Shown here one piece after another: positions 1 through 11,668 of a stretch of 64,000 nucleotides of DNA. The translations under genes and the position numbers were made by a program. This DNA comes from Pelobates cultripes (taxonomy: Eukaryota > Chordata > Amphibia > Anura > Pelobatidae), in NCBI GenBank assembly GCA_933207985.1, contig OW240916.1:129793604-129857603 (forward strand). Reading direction: 5' to 3'. The notes beneath the pieces are model-generated. The model was not told the origin of the DNA. It made no database searches and was given only the letters and a program-made list of their open reading frames with translations. How positions within the stretch are numbered: position 1 is the first letter of the stretch; each line of letters opens with the position of its first letter.

Positions 1-3
1 GGT

Positions 4-1440
4 TTATACTGTTAATTTGAGAGCAACACATGCAGCACTCAATTCATCTGTTAGTCTGTTTCTAGTATCAGATTTGATATAATTCAATGCTGAAAACAGC
101 TGCTCACTAGCAGAAGATGACCCAAACAACGGAAGAAGAGCAATTCCAAGTGCTTTCATTGACTTAAAATTATTCGGCAGAAAATTCCACACTTTAAGGA
201 TTTCATTTTCAGAACTACCAACTGTGCTGTCCTTTGTCATCCCCTCAAGTGTGGCAGGCAGGGCATAGAATTATTTTTTCTAGATAGAGCTTTCTTGAAA
301 TTCTAATAGCTCAGTTTCCAGATTTCCTAAATCTAACCAGTGTAAGCAGGACATATCAAGCTCTTCATATTTGGCTTTATCTGGAGAAGTAAGAAAATAC
401 AGGGTTGTCTCCATTTTCTGGAATTGCAAGAATCTGTTACTAAAATTCTTAGCAGCTGCCACAATGCTAGAAAGCACCTTGTAGATTTCCTGATGGCTTG
501 TAGGATTGCCCATAAATATTGTACAATTTTTCCATATGTATTTTTAGATTTGGAAAGTATTTCAGCTGCCCACTTTCAAGGTCTTTCAAAAACCTGCAGA
601 TTTCTCTCAAATTTTCTGATATCACAAAACATCCTTTCTGCTGTTTTCCCTACACCTGGCAGGTTTTCGTTCAGTACATTGAAGTGTGCTGAAAAATCTG
701 TAAAAAAAAAAAAAAAAAGTTGGTAAGCCAGGCCGTATCAGTGAGCTAAAGATATTCTTGCCCCTTTTTATTCAGAAACAGCCTAATTTCATCCAAACAA
801 GCCACAAATCTCTCCAGAACTCGTCCTTTGCTCAGCCACCGGACATTATTGTACATACTGTATTATACTGAGCCATGATGTAATTCACCATTTTTGTGAC
901 ATCTAATTTTTTTGTTGCTGTCCCTGGCACAAAGAGCCAGGTGTATAATACACATAATACAATGAAATTGAATGACTGGATGTTTTGCTTCTTTAACAAA
1001 GAACTGAATGAAACCAGATGTTGCCCCAACCATGCAAGGTGTTCTGTCACTAGTAATTGAAACACTTTTTCTGGTCTTATTTCTTGTGCCAAAAAAGCCT
1101 TCATCACAGCATTGTGGATATCTGTTACTTGTGTTCTTCTAGGCAAGGACAACAGTTTCAACAGCTCTTCTCTCACGATGTCATTAACAGCATAACGCAA
1201 AATTACTGCCTGCCTTGCATGATTATTTATATCTGTCTCTCATCCAAGCACATGAAGTAACAGGCTGCCTTTTGTAAGTCAGTGGGGAGCTGCTGACTAA
1301 CATCACTTCCCATGCGCAGGACTCTATCTTTAACAGTATTTCTACTAATGGGCATCTGAGATGGGGACTTACCTGGCATCCCTGGGAGACCTTTGCTGCC
1401 GATCCGGCCCTCTTGGGCCATGTGATAGCGTTCAAATTAG
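4..1440 (-). pseudogene. hAT transposase, central and C-terminal part (broken)
   Basis: Minus-strand fragments read in order from high to low coordinate: 1421-1223 (contains a SRNTVKDRVLRMG segment and, in a second frame, ACYFMCLDERQI), 1200-832, 513-280 and 240-4. The last fragment carries the conserved hAT C-terminal dimerisation segment (ALLPLFGSSSASEQLFS, then LTDELSAACVAL). The family resembles the ZBED/SCAND-like hAT transposases that have often been domesticated in vertebrates. Frame changes near 1230 and between fragments, plus stops, show that this copy is dead. Missing: the link to the N-terminus, replaced by another transposon. Confidence 0.75.
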
Positions 1441-2084
1441 TTTTTTGCATTTTTCACACACAAACAAATATTAACGCTACCTTTGGCCAATGTTTGTGAC
1501 TAAGCGGCTACTAAAAAAGACTGGACATATCCCATTTGCAATACCTTGGGTTGTCTACTATGGCAAATTGTATGCCATCATGGGGGTAATTCTCATTCCT
1601 GGGTTACCACACGGTCTCAAAGGCAACGTAACCAATCTGGCGAATTTAAATGTGGAAAAACTGAAAAATGTAACATGCTATATTTGACCCTGTAACTTCC
1701 CAAAACACAATTAAACCTGTACATAGGGGGTACTGTTTTACACAGGAGACATTGCTGAATACAAATATGTATATTTTATTGCAGTAAAAGCAAACAGTAT
1801 TATGACATTCACAGTTAGAATGTCACGTAGAACTAAAAAAAAAAATAACATTTAATTTCTCAATTTTTAAAATATTTTACTTATATTAAGTTAGGTTTCG
1901 TAGCTAAATATTTGATGTTAAATGAAAGCCCTATTTCTCCTGAATAAAATTATATATAATAAGTGTGGGTGCACTTAGTATGAAAGAGGTGAATTGCGGT
2001 TGAACAGACATATAGTCAAATTCCAAGTTTTGTTTACATTTTATTTTGATCAAAACGTGTACATTTGGCTCAGTCCTTAAGGGG
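1440..2084 (+). mobile_element. TTAA-flanked DNA element, one-ended fragment
   Basis: Inserted into the hAT transposase. The right end is GTCCTTAAGGGG followed by TTAA (2085-2088), identical in form to the complete copy at 39468-41905. The sequence 1470-1690 matches that copy at about 40100-40320 (for example GACTGGACATA and CATCATGGGGGTAATTC). The left terminus is missing: the start near 1440 corresponds to an internal hairpin arm of the complete copy, so a deletion or aberrant excision removed one end. TTAA target duplications are the hallmark of piggyBac-type elements; no transposase is present. Confidence 0.7.
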
Positions 2085-2088
2085 TTAA

Positions 2089-2320
2089 GAAACTCTTTCT
2101 TTTCAGATTCTCCAAGTTCAGCAACACTTTTGTGGTTGGTGTCAAAGTGACGTCTAATACTTGATGTGCATGACACAACACTTTCACTGCACAGAATACA
2201 TAACACTTTTCCATTGCGTTCAATCACTCCAAATGATTCTGTCCAAGCCTCTTGGAATGATCTTCCACTATCTGTTTTAAGTTTTGCTGTACTCTTTTTT
2301 TTTTTTTGTGTTTGTGACAT
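2089..2320 (-). pseudogene. hAT transposase N-terminus with BED-like zinc finger
   Basis: Begins with a methionine codon at 2320 and a Lys-rich stretch, then a BED-type zinc-finger pattern: CILC (C-x2-C) followed by HFDTNH. This is the normal N-terminal DNA-binding domain of hAT transposases. The reading frame runs into the inserted TTAA-type element at 2088, after which the codons are foreign, so the ORF ends artificially. It belongs with the transposase pieces at 4-1440. Confidence 0.7.
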
Positions 2321-2395
2321 GAGGTCTATAAAAGCACAACATTTATTAAAAAAGACTGTAAAGGTACATATCGGTCACCAGCACAAAGAAACAGT

Positions 2396-2531
2396 ACATA
2401 TCACTTATTACCACACTACGAATGTCAAGGGTGGAAAGGGTACTTGTCGTTATTACCATCTGCAATGTTTGACAGTCATAGCAGGCTGGTGAGTAACATG
2501 TACTCTCGCAGTGTGGTAATAAGTGATATGT
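2396..2531. repeat. Inverted repeat with 22-bp arms upstream of the hAT ORF
   Basis: Arms 2396-2417 and 2510-2531 are reverse complements over ACATATCACTTATTACCACA and neighbouring bases, with a spacer of about 92 bases. It lies between the hAT start codon (2320) and the 5' terminus (2908), so it is probably a subterminal repeat of the transposon. Confidence 0.6.
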
Positions 2532-2908
2532 CTCTGTGTTTTACAGAGTTAGATGCAGAGGGAGGGCACCGGAAGCTTCATTTTGGCAGCTGGTACAGGT
2601 TAGGATTTTTTTTTTTCTGGTCTGTTTCTTATGTGGCGATTGTCACGAAGGTTGCAAAAATTGGCATGTGACAGTGGCTCTTTAATGACAGCAGACAGAG
2701 ATAGCTTGTATTAAGGCCTTTTTAATCATTCTTTTTTTTTTTTAAATAAAAATGTTTAATCTGGGTTGGATACATACCAGATTCAACCTCTGCAAAAATG
2801 TTTTCCAAGTCTTCTAAGGCTATTTAAATTAAATGCTGCAAAAAATTAATCAAATAATCTAAACAATCAGCCAATTGATTATAAAAATAATTATTAGTTG
2901 CAGCACTG

Positions 2909-3553
2909 TATCCCTGTACAACTTTCATTGGCACACTCTGCTAAAATAGGCAGTCCAGAATCTACAGAAAATAGTAAAAAAAAAACTTGGTTGCGTAGTG
3001 GTCAGCCCCCATCAGAATAAAAACATTAGTGACACAGCTGTCAGCTTTCATCCAAATAACATTGTTGGCACAGCGGTCAGCCCCCATCAGAATCCCTGAA
3101 TAAAAAAGATAATTGGTTTCAAGGGGGGTTGATCTACTAAGCGTAGCTTGAAACAGGTATGAAAGTTACCATACAAAAAAAAACTTCATAAGCAGAAAAA
3201 ACATAAAAACACAATAAATGCTAAAAGCAATTAAGTGTGAAATACCTGGAGCTAAAATTGGAATAAAATAACAAGGGGGATGACTAAAGCGTGTAAAATA
3301 ATCTAGGAGAGAGAATCATATAGTACAATAGATAAATATATTAGACGTCATTTCCGATCTCCCGGCAGCATCAGCGGAGGGCGCAGTGCCGGACAGCATG
3401 TAAGTCAGCGCTCCCTCGCAGCCCTCCATCCCACCCACCCACCCAACGTTATGGGCCCCCGGGCAAAGCAGTGCACTTGGCCCTGCCTACACACTACTCA
3501 CATAGATAAAATTAAGCTTATATTTATTATCTACAACAAATGCAATACATACA
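2909..3553. other. Unassigned AT-rich flank with a short GTCAGCCCCCATCAGAAT duplication
   Basis: No gene recognised. A short unit containing GTCAGCCCCCATCAGAAT appears near 3001 and again near 3086. A GC-rich island at about 3350-3480 resembles the edge of another repeat. Nothing coding can be supported. Confidence 0.4.
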
Positions 3554-5346
3554 TGTAGCGGATGGCACTGGGCTGTCCTGAAAATTGCATGTGTGTAACT
3601 GTATTCGTGTAAATTGCTGGTTTATGTGTGTCTAAATAACGTGTATTCGTCTGATTGCTCGGTAGAATTGTAAGAAATTGATATTCCAAACTGCAATATT
3701 GTAAATAGCTTTCTGTGTATGTGACTGGTTTTACAAGTTGGGGGTCATTTACTTGATAACAGTGTGATAAGGATCAAAGCTTTCAGTTGCATTTTACAAC
3801 ACCCAGCTAAAACAAAAGCTTAAATCCCTCCAGTATTCCTTGCATGTTATCAGGAGATCAGAGTAATAAACATCTAGGTGTAACCATGGAGGTGTGTGTT
3901 TTCCCAAGCAGTCTAACCCACCCAGAAACCAACCCTAACTGGTCACTTCTTTCAGAACATTACAGTATAGCTGGAGGGAAGAGATCAAAGGGAAATACTT
4001 GTGTAAAGACAGAACTCTCTGGAGAAAGAGGGCGGGATAAACCACTTTTGTGAGGGAAAAGGGATTCTGGGACTTGTAGTTTATTACTCCAAGAATGAGT
4101 CATTAAAAGAACATCCAAGGAAGGCTGCAAGCAGGGCTATGGTGAACTGAGAGAGGCTGTCCCAGATTACCCAAGATGAAGGCGCAAGGGGAAGACCTGC
4201 ATTTAAATGTTTAAGTATTGCCCTTTTATTATGTAGCTTTTGATTATGTACCGGATATAATGTATAATGTATATATCCTTTTAAAATCTAACAGTATCCT
4301 TAAATGAATATTTACAATACATTTTATTATACACTTGTGTTTATGTCTTATTTGTCACACATTCCCTAAAAGAATATCCTTGTAAGAGGGTCATAATTTC
4401 TTACAGAATCATTCGAACAAACTAAGGGAATGAAACTACCGAACAGTCAGACCTCCTCTGTGTGAAGTGTGCCTTCAATTACCCGTTGCAACAATGTTGC
4501 GAATGGGTAATTAACAAGCTGTGCAGTAGGCCCTTTGTTCTCGGGGTGGCAGCCATTCGGGAAACGAACACGTGGCGGCGGCCATTTTAAAACTCCAGAA
4601 CAGCGGTGTTTTGCCGTCGAGCGTCTGGAACCCAAATCGGACACTCGACTAGGCGAACACCGCTGAGATCTCCACAAGCCCGGTCCGTTCGGTTCCAAAC
4701 TACCGAACGGCCCCTCGTTCGGTAGACAGAAATAACCGAACGAGGGGATTCATGCGAACCCTACCTGATCTCTGTAGCCTTAGCCTTTCATGCAATTTAT
4801 TCCCTTATACTGTGACCGAACGCAGGGCCCCATCTCATGGAGCCCAATTTGGCTGTTCTCTCCAGCACGGTCAGTCTTTTTATTACCTCCACGAATTTCC
4901 TGAACCCCGGGTCCGATCTGGGTGATTTTTGGATATGTTGCTCACCCAGATCAGGGCTACCAGGGGATGTACCATTTAAAGGGGTACCCCTAGGTTTAGG
5001 GGTACATCCAGAAACTAGCGGAATTTGTGTCCAGTATAAGGGGATTATGAGTCAGGCTGAGGGGAGGAGATGTGTGGGAGGTTACTATTGCCGGATTGGA
5101 TACTGTAGTAATTAATGGAAATCCCTCCCTTGCATGGGAGCATGCTTTATAAGGCCACTGTGAAATAAAAGTTTTAGTTCTGCTCCTGATGCTGTGTGTC
5201 GTCCAGTTATTGGGATTGCTGTTGGGATATTGCTGGATTATTTTACCTGCTGGAAACCTTGCTTTATGGATTTATAACTACTTGTTCCTGAGCCTCACTG
5301 GGATCTTAAGCGGAGATAACTTGTGGAATACTGGATCTCCGCTACA
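3554..5346 (+). mobile_element. Solo LTR, about 1.8 kb, with 5-bp target duplication
   Basis: Starts TGTAGCGGA and ends TCCGCTACA, so the termini are a 9-bp perfect inverted repeat of TG...CA type. It is flanked on both sides by ATACA (3549-3553 and 5347-5351), a clean 5-bp target-site duplication. Near the 3' end TTTATAAGG and, closely after it, AATAAA are consistent with promoter and poly(A) signals of an LTR on the plus strand. No gag or pol sequence flanks it, so this is a recombination-derived solo LTR. Its length is at the long end for vertebrate LTRs. Gypsy-type versus retroviral origin cannot be decided without internal sequence. Confidence 0.8.
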
Positions 5347-5351
5347 ATACA

Positions 5352-5925
5352 TACAATACATACACACAGACCGCTAAAAACACGCACAGTCTGCCGAGTA
5401 CACATTAACTGCCGAATACACACAGACTGCTAAATACACACACACTGCATTGAGGTTTTGTTTGTGTGTACGGGTGCGGATGCTGTGTGTGTATATGTTT
5501 AGAGTTTTAAGGGTGCATTTATAATCCTATACATTATTAAAATCTTTACCCACCTCTTTGGTGAAGTATGGGGACACACAGGCAGACCTGTTGGTCCGGT
5601 CTTGGTAAGTTCTATGTAGGTTCTGACTGCAGGCTCTCCTGTTCTCCCATGCGCAGAATGCTGTGTGGAGTGTTAACGTGGCAACGCACGGCAAAGCTCC
5701 ACACAGCCTGCTGATTCCCAGATCCCTCCTCCTGCCTCCGTATCCTCCTGATATATAAGCAGAGTAGGTGACTGCCGTTTTGGGCAAGCAAGTGCCTACT
5801 CTGCATTGCTGCCGGGGGGCCTGAAGCTGCAGACCGGCGCTCCCCTGACCACCTATGGCTGCGTGCCCACAGAGAGGGCTTGGCGTGCCAGCTGTGGCAT
5901 GCGTGCCATAGGTTCGCCATCACTG
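5352..5925 (-). repeat. Composite repeat ending in a hAT-like terminus
   Basis: A CA-rich start (5352-5450) is followed by a GC-rich non-coding repeat. On the minus strand the segment beginning at 5925 reads CAGTGATGGCGAACCTATGG, a terminal sequence known from vertebrate hAT (Charlie-like) elements. The opposite terminus was not located, so the left limit is approximate. Confidence 0.5.
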
Positions 5926-6429
5926 GTGTAGACTCTAGAGCAACTCCCTTCTCATTCTAAATTTCTGATCTCCCGAATTTAAACTACTTGAAAACACATT
6001 CACTCCCATTAATATTTTTTTTAAATTCCATTTTCTCAATTCAAAAATAAATATGTAAAACAAGAATAACTCTCAAGGAGTAAATGTGATTAAGCGCATC
6101 AAAATAGATTAGTGAAAAAAATATAGCAGCTCTCAAAACACCCGTGAGGGAATACCTTCTGTCCCTCACCCTTACAAACAGATAAAAACAATTAAGATAT
6201 AATCTTGTAATTTTTGAGTGGTGCATTAACATATATTACATGCAATGATTGCCTACCCCAGATACATGGGTATAAAGGTAGTGATGCAATGAAACATGAA
6301 AAAGATAAAAATAAAAAAAGAGAACCCTAGTGCAGATGGTATTTTACAAGGTGCAAATAAAAATAGAAGGTAAACTCACAATATTCAGAGCCTGTATTAA
6401 TGCAGATATGGGCAGTACCCCACCTTCTT
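5926..6429. other. No gene seen; AT-rich intergenic DNA
   Basis: A/T-rich, with short reading frames only and no recognised protein match. It leads into the Penelope-like fragment that follows. Confidence 0.4.
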
Positions 6430-7450
6430 CAAATGGATTCCATTCTCAAAGTAAGCAGGAATAAGATAGAGGATTATGGTGCAGTATATCTATATGGATA
6501 ATGAACAGATATCAATATATACAACTCTCACCTTATATAGAGCTCTGTGTTGCCTTTGCTCTAAGGAGGAAACACTTGGTGTCAAATTATGTGGTGACAC
6601 TCCACAACCTGGAAGAAGACAGAATAACAGTATTGCTAAATTCCAGTATTTATTATATAAAACATAAATGACTATGTAAAAATAAAAAACACATACAATA
6701 TGCACGTATCCAGTCTATGTGAGCCAAAACGCGTTTCGTGGATAAAAGCTCCATCAGTTGGCTATATTATCATCCAGGTTCAAGTGTCCTTTTAAATGAT
6801 CGTGCCCAATCAACTCCCGTGATCACGTGATGTTCTCTGACCAATCAGGTATTGGGTGGGCAGGTCGCCCTTACTTGAGGCAATATTGTGATGTCATCTA
6901 TTTTGGCCAGAAATTAAATGCATCACAATTTACGACGGTCACTGATGATGTGTACATGCGGCCGGGTCTTCCACAAGCCAATTCCTCCAAATTCACTACA
7001 TTCTCTCCATAATGAGGTCAGAGAGTCCATATTAGAAGAGGGAAAAAGGAGTAAATGGCATTAAAAGGAAAGAGGCAAAACATCAATACATCTATATTAA
7101 AATAATTACTAAGTATATAAAAGAAAAGAAAATGATTTATTATCCTGTAGATATATATTTAAGACCATAATATATGGTTTAATTAATTATAAAAATATAG
7201 AATAGAAATTAATATAGCAAACAGAGGGTGGCCAAATTAATAAATAGATTTAATAAAAAATAATGAAATAGTAATATTCAAATTAAAAAGTGGCAGAGCT
7301 CAAATCTACATTCAGACCACTGGGTTGCAATGAATTGATGTAAAAAAAAATACATTACATCTATGTCCTACCTAATTTATTGGTCATGTCACCTCTCCAA
7401 TTATCTGTAATTTTTTGGACACCCATGAATTACGGGCACTTGGAGAGGTT
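6430..7450 (-). mobile_element. Penelope-like element 3' part, degenerate
   Basis: On the minus strand 7450-7330 resembles the end of the Penelope GIY-YIG coding region and early 3' UTR of the better copies at 28.9-33.1 kb (compare the ACCTCTCCAATTA and ACCCCTCCAATTA stretches). Further along, 6760-6718 on the minus strand reads CTGATGGAGC...GAAACGCG, the hammerhead-like module discussed in the findings. No intact reading frame remains. Subfamily differs from the 30 kb copies. Confidence 0.5.
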
Positions 7451-7479
7451 ATCGATTAATACTTGGGGGGGTCATCTCT

Positions 7480-7966
7480 GTCAAATGAGGCCACAACTAG
7501 TAGCCCCATACTCTTTGATGAGCTGTGTGCAGCGCTGAACCCTAGTCACACCTCCCTGTATGTGACTTGCACAGCCTTCCTAAACACTTCCCGTAAAGAG
7601 TCATCTAATGTTTATTCCTCCTTTATTGCAAGTTCTGTTTAATTTAGATTTTCTTATCCCCTGCTATGTTAGCTTGCTAGACCCTGCAAGAGGGTCTTGT
7701 ATGTGATTAATGTTTAATTTACAGAGAAAGAGATACAATTGTTAAAGGTATATTACATCTGATTGAAAGTGAAACCAGATTTTTTTTCCCCATACAGGCT
7801 GTGTCAAATCAGTCAGGGGATGTGTGGCAAGGGCTGCATAAATAGAAAAAAAGGGATTCAACTCCTAAATGGCAGTGAATTGAGCAGTGAAACTTGAGAA
7901 GTATGATCTATACATTAAAACTGCTTCATTAAGCTAAAGTTATTTAGGTGACTATAGTATTCCTTT
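7480..7966. mobile_element. MITE of the CACTATAG family, truncated copy
   Basis: The same family as the copy at 16915-18935: shared order of blocks 'CTAGTCACACCTCCCT', 'GTAAAGAG', 'TCTTGTATGTGATTAA', 'CATACAGGCTGTGT', ending GTGACTATAGTATTCCTTTAA. The right end therefore fits the family's TTAA-flanked (C/G)ACTATAG terminus. The left terminus is lost. Non-coding. Confidence 0.6.
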
Positions 7967-8127
7967 AAGCAATTGCGCTCATCCACAGTAATTCTCTATG
8001 TGCAACTAGCTTGGGGGAGACTGAGTGTGTAAAACAGACTCAGAGGGTCTCCTTGCATGACTTTATGATTGGTGCTGGGCCTTGCCAGTTGCCCAGCACT
8101 AATAACAGTGCATTGGCATTGAATCTT

Positions 8128-8129
<2 letters not shown>

Positions 8130-8172
<43 letters not shown>
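8130..8172. repeat. (TA)n microsatellite
   Basis: About 21 uninterrupted TA units. It explains the Tyr/Ile-alternating reading frames on both strands here. Confidence 0.95.
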
Positions 8173-8178
<6 letters not shown>

Positions 8179-11100
8179 ACCAGGGGGCTGCACTCACCAG
8201 AATATGCATAAATGGGGTGCTGCTGGGGCGCCAATTTATACAATACACAAGATCCAGCGCACTCACTTATCCACTAAACAACAACTTCAATGTTGTTTCT
8301 GTGATCCTTTAATACTATCTCTGGGAAGTATCCATGAGGCATAGTCAAATGCCAACAGTGGTTATAGTGTCATCAGAAACAATCTTTGCACACACAGTGA
8401 GAACATTTTTAAACTGTTAAAAAGTAACAGCAGTGTTTTCTTTAAAGAGAAAAACCTTCCACTTAACCTTGGGAACAAGGCTACCCCAGAACGTTCAATT
8501 AACTCTTTCCTGCACATAGTGGAATGCTGAGAGGTTCCCTGCAAATGGGATTCTGATTGGCTACCAACTTTACATGTTTTATGGAAGGTTTTTTTTTTTT
8601 TTTATCTGTAACGGTCACTGTATTGAAACTTGATGCATTTGATGGGTTTTCAAATCCTAATTCCAGTTGAATGTATTATAGCCTGCTCAGCTAGAAATCA
8701 AATCATTGTTTTAAGTTTAATATGGAAACATTTTTAGGTTTATTCACTAAATTAACTGTAGAAAATTCTCAGTAAATTTTTAAAAGGACTACATAAACTG
8801 AACTGTAAAAAGTCTCAAAGTATGCTATGCCTCCAGTTGATCTATTTTGGCCTTAAATTTGAAATTCACTTTGTAGTCACAATGATTTTCACAAAACTGA
8901 CAGTTTTGCCAGTCAGTTATCTAGAGACGCTGTGGAAGAGATTACTTTAAGAATTGCTCTCTCATAGAATTAGTGTACAGTATGTTTAAATCACATGTCT
9001 ATATATTGTTGTACTTAGACTTCTAATTTATGTATAGCAAAGTTATTTACATTTTAATATGACATAAAGCGCCTTCATTCCCGTTTTCCTACCAGAACAT
9101 AAACTGCTAAAACATGTAATATAAAGAAAATGCTTGATCTGAGTTTTTATGCAGTTGAAAAACAAGACATGCATATAAGGATCTGTAGAATATATTACAA
9201 CACATATTGCCTCTGTTTGCAGATGCATTCGTATAGTGTGTTGCTTTTTTTTGTGAGAAGGTATTTTGTTCCTTACACTTTTTAATAGCACAGAGACAAA
9301 ACATTTCCACAACCATAGCACAATCTCTGTGCTTGTGTACACTTCTTATCATTACTGCAATGCCTTTGCAAATCGTAGCGCATGCCAGTACGTCTGTAGG
9401 ACTATCACTGCAGCATGGAGCTGCAACCAAATGTGTTAAATGAGTCAAAGTAAATCTACATAGAAACAGCGGATTATTCACAAAACCAGTCTGTGATAAA
9501 TCGACAATGGAGAGCTGAAATTTTAGGCAAAAATGTCCATCTAAAAAGGTAGTTGAATTTGAGAATAATTCGAATACTATTTGAAGCTAAAAGTTGCAAT
9601 TGAAATGAAAACATCTTAACTAGATCTTAACGTTAATACTGAGTGAAGACGTTTTTAGAAATTTAAAAAACTCTTTCTATATAAATAAAACACAGGAAAT
9701 CACAATGAATTACAACTCTAAACACATCCTGGAATATTCCTAAAAACAAGCATAATCAAAAAACAGCATTTATGCAGTGCATGAATGGAAAACAGCATTT
9801 TTAATGCTAGATGAATACAGGTCTCGCATACACTTGGAATTAAAAGTCCTTTATGAGCAATTGTATCAATCAATGTTCAGGTTTTGACAATCAAGTCACT
9901 GCGTTTTTGAATGCAACTGTTATTCTCTGTGTATTTAACAGCTTGGTTGAATTGAAGAAATACAGTGAAAAAAATTGCATTTTCCTTAGCTTAACAAGGG
10001 ATTGATCACCTGGTGGAAAGTTGTTAATGGTCTGGATTCATGTCTGAGGCTAAAGTGTTTTTTGTTTTGCTAATATTTTTTCACCAGTCAAAGTGGACAA
10101 TTAGATCTTCCACTTTTTTCCTACTTAAATATTCTTTTTTTTTTTTGTGAGCTTGCTCACACCTCCCACTGTGCAATGAAGTCTGCCTCCCTGCATTATT
10201 TTTTTCTTCTTCTTGAAAATACCTCCTACTCCTCCTCCGCTGACTCAGAGCTCAAGCATATGTTCCGAACCAGCAAAACTGTCCAATCAGAGGCTTTTCT
10301 ATTAGAAGATTTTCCTTGGACCATGTGAGGCCCTGGCTAATGTCAGATGGAGATCTGTGTAGGCATTGTAAACGGTCAATAAGGGTTAATATTACATGTA
10401 GCACTTCAGGCATAGCAAATAAAGGAGCACCCATTATTCAGTCATGGATTAAAACTCAAAGAGTTTGGAAAAACTTAAGCAACCAATCAAAAAAACAAAC
10501 AAAAAAAAAACATAAGGAACAATTCAGAATCATAAAATATTTAATAACGTATATTGTAGGGAATATGCTGTGTATAAAATTTGAGATCACAATAGGAAGC
10601 AAATTTTCAGACCCCCTCCAAGCTATTACTAACACCATTTGAAATGCTTTGCAGATTGTATTGCCACGGATATTAAACCCTACGGAAGCAAGGAAAAAAA
10701 ACAGAACAAAAAATGATAAAACGGTTACAAAAGTGGCATGTTTAATAAAGAGAGAAAAACAAATCACACAGCTAGACTGCCCTGCATATCTATAAGAGAA
10801 AAGAAAAGCACAAAACAAAATTAAACACAGATCACGTTACACTAATGTAGCAACAACGCATATATATTGTTCACATTAGTTATTAGTAGTCAATTTGCAT
10901 AAGGTACAAAATATGAAGCAGAGAAGCTCACGGTAATAAACAAGAATATAAAGAAAATTATATAAAAATTGAGGAGAATATATTGGGGCTATTGGAATTG
11001 CTCTCTTAAATCTAACACATCTTTCTAAGTGCTGCAATTGCAAGCCCTTAAGCCCTAGAAGAGTCTACTAGACTTTGCCTTGAAATGCACTGTGGACTCC

Positions 11101-11400
11101 CTAGCACTGGAGCAAACAAGGTTCATGGACCAAACACAACAAAAGGCGCTCTATGAAACTTGACCATTTGCTTTCTTTCAATATCCAAGTGTCTTTGCGC
11201 ATGTCAAAATAGCTTAACAAAGCCAGTAAGAGTCAAACCTCAGTAATTGGGAAGTATGTTGTGTTGGTTCCATTCCGTCTTCAACTAGGGATAGTAGGTT
11301 TAGTACAGATGGGCATGAACTGAAATTGTAGGGGGAAACAAGGATGTGCATCTTTGAATGCAGAGTTCCACGGTGTATCTTGGTCCACTGAAGATAAATT
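8173..11400. other. Repeat-poor stretch downstream of UHRF2; no second gene seen
   Basis: Lies 3' of the UHRF2 stop codon on the gene's strand, so part of it is likely 3' UTR or immediate downstream flank. Reading frames are short and resemble no protein I recognise. A short repeat edge is visible at 8175-8300. The rest is A/T-rich and lacks the tandem or inverted structure that fills the window elsewhere. Confidence 0.4.
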
Positions 11401-11403
11401 CTT

Positions 11404-11416
11404 TTTATTTTTTATT
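11404..11416 (-). promoter_or_regulatory. Two candidate poly(A) signals of UHRF2
   Basis: TTTATT at 11404-11409 and 11411-11416 reads AATAAA twice on the minus strand, a little over 100 bases after the UHRF2 stop codon. This would give a short 3' UTR. Mammalian UHRF2 has a longer one, so a more distal site between 8.2 and 11.4 kb is also possible. Confidence 0.35.
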
Positions 11417-11521
11417 TAATTCTCCAAGTTTAAACATTTCACTTGTCCATTCAAAATATTTCACTTGTCCGTTAATTATAAAAAAAGTCAAAAAGCAGAA
11501 AAGCTGTGGGAGCACAACAAA

Positions 11522-11668
11522 TCATCGTCCTTTGCTATATCCAGGAAAAAACTGGTCCAGCAGTGTTTGTAGGACCTTGTTTGGAACCATAGTATAAGTC
11601 TTTCCAAGGTCAAATCTACAGGCTGGACAGGAAAAGACCTCGGCTCGGAAGGAACGCTGCAAACAGCT
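11522..11668 (-). CDS. uhrf2: UHRF2 terminal coding exon: second half of RING and C-terminus
   Basis: 49 codons: [10 protein letters not shown], then [12 protein letters not shown] with the last two zinc-binding cysteines (CPAC), then the C-terminal FFPGYSKGR and a TGA at 11524-11522. The acceptor AG is at 11670-11669; the alternative AG two bases further in would break the frame. The preceding exon ends in phase 0. The C-terminal GYSKGR matches vertebrate UHRF2, whereas UHRF1 ends GYGNGR in human. Confidence 0.92.
   Translation of the reverse strand, partial: SCLQRSFRAEVFSCPACRFDLGKTYTMVPNKVLQTLLDQFFPGYSKGR

Larger units (their letters stand above)
1..2908 (-). mobile_element. hAT-superfamily DNA transposon, degenerate, 3' end outside window
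   Basis: Minus-strand hAT element holding broken transposase pieces (see the two pseudogene entries). The 5' terminus is visible at the high-coordinate end: reading the minus strand from 2908 gives CAGTGCTGCAACTAATAAT, a CAG(N)G-type hAT terminal repeat, followed inward by an A/T-rich run with repeated GATTA-like words. The flank 2909-2916 (tatccctg) would be one copy of the expected 8-bp target duplication; the partner lies before base 1. A TTAA-type element sits inside (about 1440-2084). Superfamily from the terminus and the transposase fragments; the exact family is not named. Confidence 0.75.
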
